Below, piece after piece: positions 32,862-40,363 of a stretch of DNA of 43,751 nt. The stretch is taken from NCBI GenBank assembly GCA_022071955.1, contig JAJVIM010000029.1, forward strand, positions 159,446 to 203,196, written 5' to 3'. The position numbers and the translations under genes are program-made. This DNA comes from Anaerolineae bacterium (GTDB lineage: Bacteria; Chloroflexota; Anaerolineae; 4572-78; J111). Under the pieces are notes generated by a model. That model had not been told where the DNA came from. It searched no databases and saw only the letters and a program-made list of their open reading frames with translations. Positions within the stretch are counted from its first letter, which is position 1. Each line of letters opens with the position of its first letter.

Positions 32862-32914
32862 AGTATAACAGGGGCTTGTAAGGTCAAAATAAGGGGTTTG
32901 TAAGGAGTTTGTAA
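32862..32914 (-). promoter_or_regulatory. Four 11-bp direct repeats plus -10 box upstream of the sulfur operon
   Basis: On the plus strand the units are GGGGCTTGTAA (32871-32881), GGTCAAAATAA (32882-32892, degenerate), GGGGTTTGTAA (32893-32903) and GGAGTTTGTAA (32904-32914), with no spacer. On the transcribed strand each reads TTACAANNCCC-like. A TATACT (32867-32862) lies 3 bp beyond the first unit, about 35 bp before the start codon. The degenerate unit covers the -35 position. Eleven-base phasing is typical of OmpR/PhoB-family operators, and such a regulator is encoded just upstream. Confidence 0.65.
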
Positions 32915-32921
32915 AGAAATT

Positions 32922-34046
32922 TCAGCGGGCCAGCGGCAGGATGAGGGTAAAGGTGCTGCCCTGGCCGGGGCCATCGCTGGCGGCGGTCAGGTCGCCGCCC
33001 ATTGCCCAGGCCAGATGACGCGAGATGGTCAGGCCGATGCCGGAGCCGCCGCTGCTGCGGGCCCGCGAGCGGTCAACCCGGTAAAAGCGCTCAAAAAGGT
33101 AGGGCAGCGCCTCGGTTGGGATGCCGATGCCGTCATCGCTAACCCGCACGCTGGCGGTGTTGTCGGCAATCTGCACGCTCACCGTAATGCAACCTTCTTC
33201 CGGGGTGTAGCGGATGGCGTTGCCAATCACGTTGACCAGAATTTGAGCGGTGCGGTCGGGGTCGGCGCAGGCCATAATTTGCGGCTGGGCCTGGTTTTCA
33301 ACCAGCTTGAGGCATTGGGCCACGGCCTGCGGCTTGAGTTGGGCCACCACCCGGCTGACCAGCGGCACCAGATCAAAATCGGTCATTTGCAGCGAAATTT
33401 GCCCGGCCTCCACTTTTGAGAGCGCCTGCAAATCATCCACCAGCCGGCTCAGCCGCCGCACTTCGTGCGACATCAGGGCGAAGGTTTCCGGTTCGCTGGC
33501 AAACAGGCCGTCCATCAACCCTTCCAGATAACCTTCCAGCCCGGTCAGCGGCGTGCGCAGTTCGTGCATAACGTTGCTGATGAGCGCTACCCGCGTCAGT
33601 TCTACCTGTTCCAGCGCCTCGGCCATCTGGTTAAAATTGGTGGCAACCACGGCCAGCTCGGTGCTGCTGGGGATGGTTACCCGTTCTGAGTAGCGGCCCT
33701 GGGCAATACGCTGGCTGCCGGTGGTGAGCTGGTTGAGCGGCTGCAAAATTTCTCGGGCCAAAAAAGCGCCGGTTAACAGCCCGGCCAGGATGGCGCTCAC
33801 GGCGGCTACCAGCAGCGAGCGGGAGACGGCATCGCGGTAAAAGGCTTCGATGAGCTGGGCGGTGCTGGCGTCAATTGCGGCGGGAGTGTTGGCGCTGGTC
33901 AGCGCGTCAACGAGGGGCTTCAAATCCTCCGGCCGGGTGCGCAAAATGAGCCACTCGCTCATCAGCGAGAGCATAAGCACGCCCACAATAACCACCAGCA
34001 TGTGCCCAGCGATAATCCGCCATTTGAGCTGTCGCCAAAATTTCAT
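32922..34046 (-). CDS. Two-component sensor histidine kinase
   Basis: 374-aa membrane kinase. Transmembrane helices at about 10-33 and 76-98 enclose a short external loop of about 42 residues, followed by a HAMP domain (about 99-150). The phospho-accepting H161 lies in HELRTPLTG, and the ATPase domain shows NAIRYTPEEG (N-box), VSDDGIGIP and GIGLTISRHLAWAMGGD. The small sensor loop suggests sensing in or near the membrane. Its ATG overlaps the regulator stop by 4 nt (ATGA), so they are coupled. Its end lies 8 nt from the 11-bp repeat array. Confidence 0.92.
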   Translation of the reverse strand: MKFWRQLKWRIIAGHMLVVIVGVLMLSLMSEWLILRTRPEDLKPLVDALTSANTPAAIDASTAQLIEAFYRDAVSRSLLVAAVSAILAGLLTGAFLAREILQPLNQLTTGSQRIAQGRYSERVTIPSSTELAVVATNFNQMAEALEQVELTRVALISNVMHELRTPLTGLEGYLEGLMDGLFASEPETFALMSHEVRRLSRLVDDLQALSKVEAGQISLQMTDFDLVPLVSRVVAQLKPQAVAQCLKLVENQAQPQIMACADPDRTAQILVNVIGNAIRYTPEEGCITVSVQIADNTASVRVSDDGIGIPTEALPYLFERFYRVDRSRARSSGGSGIGLTISRHLAWAMGGDLTAASDGPGQGSTFTLILPLAR

Positions 34047-34729
34047 TGCCGCTCATCCACAAATTTGTAACCCACGCCGCGCACCGTCTGAATGAGACTG
34101 GCGCCGGTCACCTGCTCCAGCTTGCGCCGAACCTGGCCCACGTACACATCCACCACCCGGTCGGTGCCGTAAAAATCCAGCCCCCACACCCGGTCAATGA
34201 GCTGGTCGCGGGTGAGCACCCGGTTGGCGTGGCGGGCCAGTTCCAGCAGTACTTTAAATTCGGTGGTGGTCAGGTCGATGGGCTGGTCCGGTGTCCAGGC
34301 TTCGTGCTGGTCGGGATCAATGCAAACGTGGCCAAAACAAAGGGTGTTGCCGGGCGGGGCGGTGTCGCGGCGGGTGCGGCGCAAAATTGCCTGCACCCGG
34401 GCCACCAGTTCGCGCGGGCTAAAGGGTTTGGTCAGATAATCATCTGCGCCGAGGCGCAGCCCGGCCACCCGGTCGGCTTCTTCGGTGCGGGCGGTCAGCA
34501 TTAAAATATACACATCAGATTCGCGCCGCAGCCGGGCGGCCACTTCCATGCCGTCCATGCCGGGCAGGTTCAAATCTAAAATGATGAGGTCCGGCTCAAA
34601 CTGGCGGGCGGTTTCGAGCGCCTCCGGCCCGTTGTCTACGCAGCGCACAAGGTAGTTTTCGTTTTCCAGATAAGTGCGAATAACCGTTTGAATGCTGACT
34701 TCATCTTCAACAACCAGAATGTTTCCCAT
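34043..34729 (-). CDS. OmpR/PhoB-family response regulator
   Basis: 228-aa regulator. The receiver domain has the acidic pocket VVEDE (6-10), phospho-acceptor D52 (ILDLNLPGMDG), T79 and K101 (TKPFSP). The C-terminal winged helix (about 130-225, LTTTEFKVLLELARHANRVLTRDQLIDRVWG, GVGYKF) is of OmpR/PhoB type, which binds tandem 10-11-bp repeats as dimers. AAGGA precedes ATG 34729. A longer open frame runs to 35191, but that part is an antisense-like out-of-frame reading of the methyltransferase gene. Probable ligand sites lie at 32871-32914. Confidence 0.92.
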   Translation of the reverse strand: MGNILVVEDEVSIQTVIRTYLENENYLVRCVDNGPEALETARQFEPDLIILDLNLPGMDGMEVAARLRRESDVYILMLTARTEEADRVAGLRLGADDYLTKPFSPRELVARVQAILRRTRRDTAPPGNTLCFGHVCIDPDQHEAWTPDQPIDLTTTEFKVLLELARHANRVLTRDQLIDRVWGLDFYGTDRVVDVYVGQVRRKLEQVTGASLIQTVRGVGYKFVDERQ

Positions 34730-34733
34730 AGGG

Positions 34734-35327
34734 TTATTCCTTTTGCGCCGCCGCCAAAAAGTGAGAGGGCGCGTCTTCCAGATGGATGGCGGTAAACCCG
34801 GCCTGCACCAGCCAGCCGCGCAGTTCGGTGGGCAACGGCATGTGATCGGCGGCAATGGCCCCGCCCACTTGCCGGTGAATGGCGTTGACCTCGGCCCGGC
34901 TGATTTCGTGAAAAATGAGCAGCGTGCCGCCGGGCTGGAGCACTCGCTGCGCTTCGGCCAGGGCCGCCGGCGGGTTGAGTAAATGGGGCAGCACGGCGTG
35001 ATAAATAACCACTTTGAACGAAGCCTCGACCAGCGGCAAATGTTGCCCGCTGGCCTGGAGCAGCGCCGCGCTGCCGGCGCGGCCTCTGGCCCGGCTGAGC
35101 ATATCCTGCGCCAGATCAAGGCCGACAATCCGGGCGGCAGGGGCGTAGGCTTGCAGCAGCGGCAGCAGCAGGCCGGTGCCGCTGCCAACATCCAAAATCG
35201 ATGGCGCGCTCTGCCACGTCAACTTAAACCGATCCAGCAGGCGTTCAATCTGCCGCAATCGTTCGGGCGAGCGCATTGAGTCCCAACGCGGGGCAAGCTG
35301 GTTAAAAAATTCAAGATGGGTTTGCAT
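34734..35327 (-). CDS. Class I SAM-dependent methyltransferase
   Basis: 197-aa methyltransferase. Motif I is LDVGSGTGLLLPLL (about 45-58), the SAM-binding acidic residue is in VGLDLAQDM, and VIYHAVLPHLLNPPAAL with VLQPGGTLLIFHE follow the Methyltransf_11 pattern. The acceptor is unknown. It is the first gene of the two-component operon, 4 nt from the regulator start, which is unusual company. It diverges from the NicO metal transporter. The ribosome site before ATG 35327 is weak (AGG). Confidence 0.8.
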   Translation of the reverse strand: MQTHLEFFNQLAPRWDSMRSPERLRQIERLLDRFKLTWQSAPSILDVGSGTGLLLPLLQAYAPAARIVGLDLAQDMLSRARGRAGSAALLQASGQHLPLVEASFKVVIYHAVLPHLLNPPAALAEAQRVLQPGGTLLIFHEISRAEVNAIHRQVGGAIAADHMPLPTELRGWLVQAGFTAIHLEDAPSHFLAAAQKE

Positions 35328-35347
35328 AGCGGTGACCTGTGGGGCTA

Positions 35348-35376
35348 ATTATGGGTTTTTTGAAATAAATTGTCAA
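35348..35376 (-). promoter_or_regulatory. Promoter of the methyltransferase/two-component operon
   Basis: Minus-strand TTGACA (35376-35371) and CATAAT (35353-35348) are exactly 17 bp apart, 20 bp before ATG 35327. Confidence 0.7.
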
Positions 35377-35457
35377 AGCGGTGTTTGATCTAAATCTGGG
35401 TTTGCCGGCGAGCCAAATCCCGGTAAAATCAGCTTGGGAGGAAAGGAGAATCCCGGC

Positions 35458-36903
35458 GTGCGATTATTGTCCCGTACAAAAGTCATCGGCCTGTTGTTGG
35501 CGCTGGCGTTGCTGCCGGCGGCCGGCGGCCCGGCGAGCGCCCATCCGTTGGACGAGTTTTATCAGGTTACGTTTCTCACCGTGGGGCCGGACCGGGTCAG
35601 CTTTGTTGTCGAATTGTATACCGGAGTGCTGGTAGCGCCGCAGGTGCTGGCGCTGATCGATACCGACGCCGACGACCGGATTTCCGAAGCGGAGGCGCAG
35701 GGGTACATCGACCGGTTTTTGGCTGATGTAACCTTTCAAATTGACGGCGTGGCTGCGCCGCTGCACCCGGACAGCCACGAATTTTCTTCGCCGCTGGATA
35801 TGCGGGCTGGGGTGGGTGTGCTGCGCATGTTTTTGCACGCCGATATTCCTCCCGCCGGGCCGGGCCAGCGCCAACTCTTTTACAAAAATAACCACGCGCC
35901 GGTGCGCAGTGTGTACGTAGTCAGCGCCATCAGCGAAAACCCGGAGCAGGTGCAGCTTGCCCACCAGCAGCGAGATGTGCTGCAGCAAAGCCTGGCCCTG
36001 GATTTTGCGGTGACTGCCGCCGCCTCTGCTGCCGGCCCGCCGCCGGCGGCGCAGCCCGTCCCGGTTGAACTGCCCACTGGCGCGCCCACCGCCGGCCAAA
36101 AATGGCTCACCGACTATCTGTACCGGCCCAATTTGTCGCCGTGGCTGGTGGGGCTGGTGCTGGCGGTTTCGGTGGTGCTGGGTGGGGCGCACGCGCTCAC
36201 GCCGGGTCACGGCAAAACGCTGGTGGCCGCCTATTTGATCGGCAGCCGGGGCACGGTGGGCCACGCGATCACGCTCGGCGGGATTGTAACGGTGACGCAT
36301 ACCGCCTCGGTGATTGTGATTGGACTGCTGGCGTTGCTGGCCAGCCGGTTTATTGTGCCCAACGTGTTGGCGCCGGCGCTGGAAGTGCTATCCGGGCTGC
36401 TGGTGGTTTGGATTGGCGGGCAGCTCATCTGGAATCGCTGGCGCGAGTATCGCCGCGGAGAAGCCGACCACCACGACCACGACCACCATCATCACCACGA
36501 TCACGACCACCACGGTCGCGATCATCATCACGACCACGACCACCACGGTCACGCTCATCATCACCACGAACTCCCTGACCGAGTCAGCCTGCGCGATTTG
36601 CTGGCGTTGGGCATCTCCGGCGGGCTGGTGCCCTGCCCGGAGGCATTGGGAATTATGTTGATTGCGGTTGGCCTCAACCGGATTCTGCTGGGGTTGGGCA
36701 TGGTGGTGGCGTTTAGTTTTGGGCTGGCCGTGGTACTGATTGTGATCGGCATTTTGCTGGTGCGGGCCAAATCATTGCTCGATGGGGTGAGCCGGGCCGG
36801 CCAGCGCTGGCAAACGCTGCTGCCGTTGTTCAGCGCGGTGCTGGTCACGCTGCTGGGGTTGGCTATTTTGCTCAAAGGGCTGTGGCCGTACTTGGCGGGA
36901 TAA
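35458..36903 (+). CDS. NicO/RcnA-type nickel/cobalt transporter with exported N-domain
   Basis: 481 aa. The signal peptide (cut after ASA28) leads to an exported domain of about 190 residues that includes an EF-hand-like loop, D68-T-D70-A-D72-D-R-I75-S-E-A-E79. Six or so membrane helices follow, with HALTPGHGKTLVAAYLIG (about 243-260), the NicO metal-transport signature. Residues about 338-371 form a cytoplasmic-type loop almost entirely of His and Asp, a likely metal buffer. GTG 35458 is chosen because GGAGGAAAGGAG lies just upstream and the signal peptide begins there. Direction of transport is not shown; a link to cobalt supply for cobalamin is suggested by the next operon. Confidence 0.85.
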   Translation: MRLLSRTKVIGLLLALALLPAAGGPASAHPLDEFYQVTFLTVGPDRVSFVVELYTGVLVAPQVLALIDTDADDRISEAEAQGYIDRFLADVTFQIDGVAAPLHPDSHEFSSPLDMRAGVGVLRMFLHADIPPAGPGQRQLFYKNNHAPVRSVYVVSAISENPEQVQLAHQQRDVLQQSLALDFAVTAAASAAGPPPAAQPVPVELPTGAPTAGQKWLTDYLYRPNLSPWLVGLVLAVSVVLGGAHALTPGHGKTLVAAYLIGSRGTVGHAITLGGIVTVTHTASVIVIGLLALLASRFIVPNVLAPALEVLSGLLVVWIGGQLIWNRWREYRRGEADHHDHDHHHHHDHDHHGRDHHHDHDHHGHAHHHHELPDRVSLRDLLALGISGGLVPCPEALGIMLIAVGLNRILLGLGMVVAFSFGLAVVLIVIGILLVRAKSLLDGVSRAGQRWQTLLPLFSAVLVTLLGLAILLKGLWPYLAG

Positions 36904-36911
36904 ATTGGGAC

Positions 36912-36940
36912 TTGACAAATTCTCGCGGCGGATTTATGCT
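36912..36940 (+). promoter_or_regulatory. Near-consensus promoter of the riboswitch operon
   Basis: TTGACA (36912-36917) and TATGCT (36935-36940) are exactly 17 bp apart, starting 9 bp after the NicO stop. Transcription from about 36947 would include the whole riboswitch. Confidence 0.8.
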
Positions 36941-36949
36941 ACGGGCCAA

Positions 36950-37185
36950 TAGTTCAATATGCGTTTCAGGTTTCCGTACCCCGGATGGTACGGAAGGTAA
37001 CGGCGAAGCCGGTGAGAGTCCGGCGCTGTCGCGCAACTGTAACATTTCAATGAACAATGAACAATGAGCAATTAACAATTAGGCAATGAAGACGGGTAAT
37101 AATTAAAACCTTTGTTCATTGATAATTGATAATTGATAATTGTTCACTGAAATGAAGCCAGGTCGCCCGCCAGAAACGACACACA
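36950..37185 (+). ncRNA. Cobalamin riboswitch (aptamer) with expanded arm
   Basis: The conserved core is visible: CAGGTTTCCG with a P3-like hairpin (CCGTACC...GGTACGG), then GGTAACGGCGAAGCCGGTG, AGAGTCCGGCGCTG, CGCGCAACTGTAA (about 37031-37042) and the B12 box AGCCAGGTCGCCCGCC (about 37156-37171). The B12 box departs slightly from the consensus in its middle. Between the last two, where a short variable arm is usual, lie about 112 nt of AT-rich repeats that fold back on themselves (37043-37058 with 37139-37154). Binds adenosyl- or other cobalamins and should repress the downstream genes when the ligand is plentiful. Confidence 0.85.
37043..37154 (+). repeat. Repeat-derived hairpin inside the riboswitch
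   Basis: CATTTCA/TGAAATG and TGAACAAT/ATTGTTCA close the stem. Inside lie AACAATGA, CAATTAACAATTA and TGATAATTGATAATTGA words plus an inner CAATGAA/TTCATTG hairpin (37084-37090 with 37115-37121). Confidence 0.7.
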
Positions 37186-37232
37186 CAGCCTTCGCGGATC
37201 AAGGCATGGTGCGGCGACTCAGGAACCATCAT

Positions 37233-37265
37233 AGCCTCCCTACTCTGCGTAGGGGGGCTTTTTTT
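37233..37265 (+). terminator. Riboswitch expression-platform terminator
   Basis: AGCCTCCCTAC (37233-37243) pairs with GTAGGGGGGCT (37249-37259) with one G-T pair, followed by seven T. It lies about 60 nt after the B12 box and 75 nt before the first start codon, where a ligand-controlled terminator is expected. Confidence 0.85.
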
Positions 37266-37340
37266 GTGGGTTACCCCGGGACCACCACTTTTTCTGCGTG
37301 GGCCAACCACAAAATTTTTAGCAAAAATAGGGGGATCCAC

Positions 37341-38822
37341 ATGACCAATAGTAAAGTTTTTAAGCAAATCGGGGCAGTTTTGGCCGGAATACTGCTGCTG
37401 GCCGGCGCATTTTTGCTGCTGCCCGCTCGCCCCGGCCTGGCCGCGCCGACCGGCGCGCCGGCTTTTTCCACCCAAACCGAGGCGCTGACTCAGGCGCTTT
37501 CGGCGCTGGTAACCACCTACCAAAACAGCGACGGCGGCTTTACCAGTTTCAGTAATGGCGCAAACGTCGCCCCCTCCAACGTTGACGGCACCGCCGACGC
37601 GATTCTGGCCATTGCCGCGGCCGGCTACAACCCCAACATTCCCTACCCCGGCCAGCTCGCCAGCCCAATGGACTGGATGACCCGGCAGATTACCGGTGTG
37701 GCGCAATTTGCCGGCAGCAGTAGCGGCGGGGCGGCCAAAGTGATTCTGGCGCTAACCGCCGCCGGGCGCGACCCCCAAAACTTTGCCGGTCACAATTTTG
37801 TCATCAGCCTCACCCACCAGCTTTCACCCACCGGCCAATTTGTGGGCAACTTTGATACCTACGGCCAATCGATGTCGATATTGGCCCTGCGCGCCGCCTC
37901 GCAAACCGTACCGCTGACCGTTACCCAGTGGCTTACCGGCCAGCAAACCGCCGCCGGCAATTTTGACGACCCCGACCAGACCGGCGTGGCGATTATGGCC
38001 CTGCTGGCCAGCGGCGTGCCCACCAACGCGACTACCATCATCAGCGCCACCCGTTATCTTTCTGACACGCAGTTGGCCGGCGGCGGCTGGCGGCCGGCGT
38101 GGGATACCGTCAACCCGGCCAACCCCAACTCCACGGCGCTGGTTTATCAGGCGCTGCTGGCGCTGGGCGAAAATGTTGGCCCCGGCGGGCCGTGGGACAG
38201 GGGCGGGCAGACGCCGCTCGATGCGCTGCTGGCCGAACAAAACAGCGCCGGTCTTTTTCAATTTTTTGGCAGCGACAGTTTTTATTCCAGCGCGCAGGCC
38301 ATCCCCGCGCTGGCCAATCGAATTTACCCGTTTGCGCCCAGCCAACCGGCTGTCGCCGTCGATCAGACCAGCGGCGGTGAGCTGGCCTACGCCGACCCCA
38401 CCGGCCGGGTGTTGACCGTAACCGTGCCGGCCGGGGCGGTGCTCACGCCCACCGAGCTGATTCTTGAACCGTTCGCCGCGCCGCCAACCACCACGGCCGC
38501 GGTCTCGCCAACCCTGTTTGGTTTTGCCGGGCAGGTGTTTTCGCTGCGGGCGCGGCAGGGCGGCATCGACCAGCCCGATTTTAACTTTAGCCAGCCGGTA
38601 ACGCTGACCCTCAAATACACCAACGCCGACATCGTTGGCGACGAAGACTCGCTGCAACTGTTTTACTGGGATGGCAGCCAGTGGGCCAGCGACGGCATCA
38701 CCGTGGTGGCGCGCAACCCGGCAGCCAACGAACTGGTGCTGACCATCACTCACCTCACCCAGTTTGGCCTGTTTGGTGAGCTGGCTCTGATTTATTTGCC
38801 GCTGGTGGTGGCCGGTTCGTAG
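37341..38822 (+). CDS. Secreted alpha/alpha-toroid protein, transcobalamin alpha-domain-like
   Basis: 493 aa. A signal peptide (about 1-34) is followed by six helical-hairpin repeats of about 40-50 residues (about 45-330), each with a DGTADAILAIAAAG, GGAAKVILALTAAG or TGVAIMALLASG-type second helix, the prenyltransferase/squalene-cyclase-like repeat. Six repeats equal the alpha6/alpha6 barrel of intrinsic factor and transcobalamin. A beta-rich domain (about 335-480, ZU5-like) and a YLPLVVAGS tail, common on secreted Chloroflexota proteins, follow. AGGGGG lies 6 nt before ATG 37341. Being first behind the cobalamin riboswitch, it is inferred to bind corrinoid; a purely enzymatic toroid is the alternative. 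Confidence 0.75.
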   Translation: MTNSKVFKQIGAVLAGILLLAGAFLLLPARPGLAAPTGAPAFSTQTEALTQALSALVTTYQNSDGGFTSFSNGANVAPSNVDGTADAILAIAAAGYNPNIPYPGQLASPMDWMTRQITGVAQFAGSSSGGAAKVILALTAAGRDPQNFAGHNFVISLTHQLSPTGQFVGNFDTYGQSMSILALRAASQTVPLTVTQWLTGQQTAAGNFDDPDQTGVAIMALLASGVPTNATTIISATRYLSDTQLAGGGWRPAWDTVNPANPNSTALVYQALLALGENVGPGGPWDRGGQTPLDALLAEQNSAGLFQFFGSDSFYSSAQAIPALANRIYPFAPSQPAVAVDQTSGGELAYADPTGRVLTVTVPAGAVLTPTELILEPFAAPPTTTAAVSPTLFGFAGQVFSLRARQGGIDQPDFNFSQPVTLTLKYTNADIVGDEDSLQLFYWDGSQWASDGITVVARNPAANELVLTITHLTQFGLFGELALIYLPLVVAGS

Positions 38823-38845
38823 CGCGGCGGAAAGGGGGCGGGAGC

Positions 38846-40363
38846 ATGCGAAAAATCAACTGGAGCGCCGCCGGCCGGGGGGCTTGGGGGGGAGTTCCCC
38901 CCAACTTTCTCCGCCATTTTACTCAAATGGGGCGCGTCCAAATAAACCTCAAATGGCCGGCGCTGGCCGTCTCGCTGCTGTTGGCGGTGCTCGGTGGAAC
39001 GCTGGTGCAGGCCGACAGCGCCAACCGGGTGGCGCTGGTGGTAGTTCACGCCAACGGCGACATCAACCGGCAGTGCGTTGAATTTTCTGAAAGCGAGATC
39101 ACGGGCATGGCCGTGCTGCAGCGCTCCGGCCTGGATTTAAACGTCGATGCCGGCAGCGGCATGGGCGGCGCGGTCTGCCGGCTTGATGGCGAGGGCTGCA
39201 CCTATCCCGCTGACGATTGTTTTTGCCAGTGCAAGTCCAGCGACTCGTGCGTTTATTGGTCGTACTGGTATCAACAGGGCGGCAACTGGCAGTATTCCGG
39301 GCTGGGTGCGGCCAACTTCAAAGTAAAAAATGGCGATGTGCAGGGCTGGGTTTGGGGCAAAGGCGCCATCGGCAGCGGCGGCACCAAACCGCCGGCGGTA
39401 AAGTTCGATGACGTTTGCGCCCCGCCGCCCACCAGCACCGCCACCCCTCTGCCTACTGACACGCCCACCCCCGCACCGACCCACACGCCCACGCCCGTGG
39501 CCAGGCCGGTCATTCACAATTTTGCCGCCAATCAAACCACCGTTGTGGCCGGCCAGCCGGTGCAGTTGAGCTGGGATTTGTCCGGGGCTACGGCGGCTTA
39601 TCTGCGTTACAACGGCCAGGAACAGGGCGTGGTTTCGCCGGGGAGCATCAGCGTAACCCCCGCCGAAAACACGGTTTACACGCTGGTGGCCAAAAACGAG
39701 GGCGGCGAAATCAGCGCCACCGTTTCCATCACCGTCAGCGCGCCGCCGACTCCGGCGGTCGTCGCGGCTGCCGCGCCCCCGCCCACAAATCCCGCGCCGG
39801 CCGCGCCGGCCGCACCGGCCGCACTCGCTCCCCCAACCGATACCCCGGCGGCGACTTCCGCCCCGGAGCCGGTCATCAGTTTTAGTGCGGCCTCGCTCTC
39901 GCTGCCGGCGGGGGCCTGCACTAACCTGTCGTGGCGCGTTGAAAACGCCAGCGCCGTGTTTCTGGCCGATGCGCCGGTTGCGCCGCAAGCCACAACGTCG
40001 GTCTGCCCGGCCCAAACCCAAACCTTTCGGCTGCGGGCGGTGTATCCCGGCGGTGAAAAATCCGCCGAGCTGACGCTGGCCGTCACCGCCGCGCCGCTGC
40101 CGCCCGCCACTACCCTGCCGCCCGCCACTGAAATCGCGGTTGCCGCTCCCACCGCCCCACCGGCAACGGCCGCTGCGGCCGCGCCGGCCGAAGCGCCCGC
40201 GCCGCGCCGCTTCGCCATCACCGCCGAAACCGCGCCGAAAAGTGGCGGCAGGGTGCTGTGGTACGTGGGCGTTGCCGGGGCGGTCGGCCTGTTTGTGCTG
40301 GCCCCGCTGGCGCTGCTGGTGGCCGGGTGGGTGGCCTGGTGGCTCAAAGGCGGCCGCCGATGA
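38846..40363 (+). CDS. Membrane-anchored Cys-rich DUF4430-like protein with Ig-like domains
   Basis: 505 aa. A signal sequence (about 37-57) leads to a Cys-rich domain (about 60-192) with NRQCVEFSESEITGMAVLQRSGL, eight or so cysteines, and CVYWSYWYQQGGNWQYSG then NGDVQGWVWG. This resembles DUF4430, the beta domain of transcobalamin-like proteins. TPT-type linkers separate two Ig-like domains (about 221-292, 342-415), and a transmembrane helix (about 471-500) ends in RR. ATG 38846 has a ribosome site but gives a 27-residue leader before the signal; ATG 38927 is the alternative. The stop overlaps the next gene (ATGA). Probable beta half of a split corrinoid binder. Confidence 0.7.
   Translation: MRKINWSAAGRGAWGGVPPNFLRHFTQMGRVQINLKWPALAVSLLLAVLGGTLVQADSANRVALVVVHANGDINRQCVEFSESEITGMAVLQRSGLDLNVDAGSGMGGAVCRLDGEGCTYPADDCFCQCKSSDSCVYWSYWYQQGGNWQYSGLGAANFKVKNGDVQGWVWGKGAIGSGGTKPPAVKFDDVCAPPPTSTATPLPTDTPTPAPTHTPTPVARPVIHNFAANQTTVVAGQPVQLSWDLSGATAAYLRYNGQEQGVVSPGSISVTPAENTVYTLVAKNEGGEISATVSITVSAPPTPAVVAAAAPPPTNPAPAAPAAPAALAPPTDTPAATSAPEPVISFSAASLSLPAGACTNLSWRVENASAVFLADAPVAPQATTSVCPAQTQTFRLRAVYPGGEKSAELTLAVTAAPLPPATTLPPATEIAVAAPTAPPATAAAAAPAEAPAPRRFAITAETAPKSGGRVLWYVGVAGAVGLFVLAPLALLVAGWVAWWLKGGRR

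Noticed and set aside
34730..35191. A longer response-regulator frame with 154 extra N-terminal residues.
   Set aside because: The extra part is Arg/Pro/Cys-rich and lies over the methyltransferase gene in another frame. A clear start with ribosome site exists at 34729.
36469..36566. CAC/CAT/GAC tandem repeats in the NicO gene considered as a microsatellite or CRISPR-like repeat.
   Set aside because: They encode the in-frame His/Asp-rich loop common in this transporter family.
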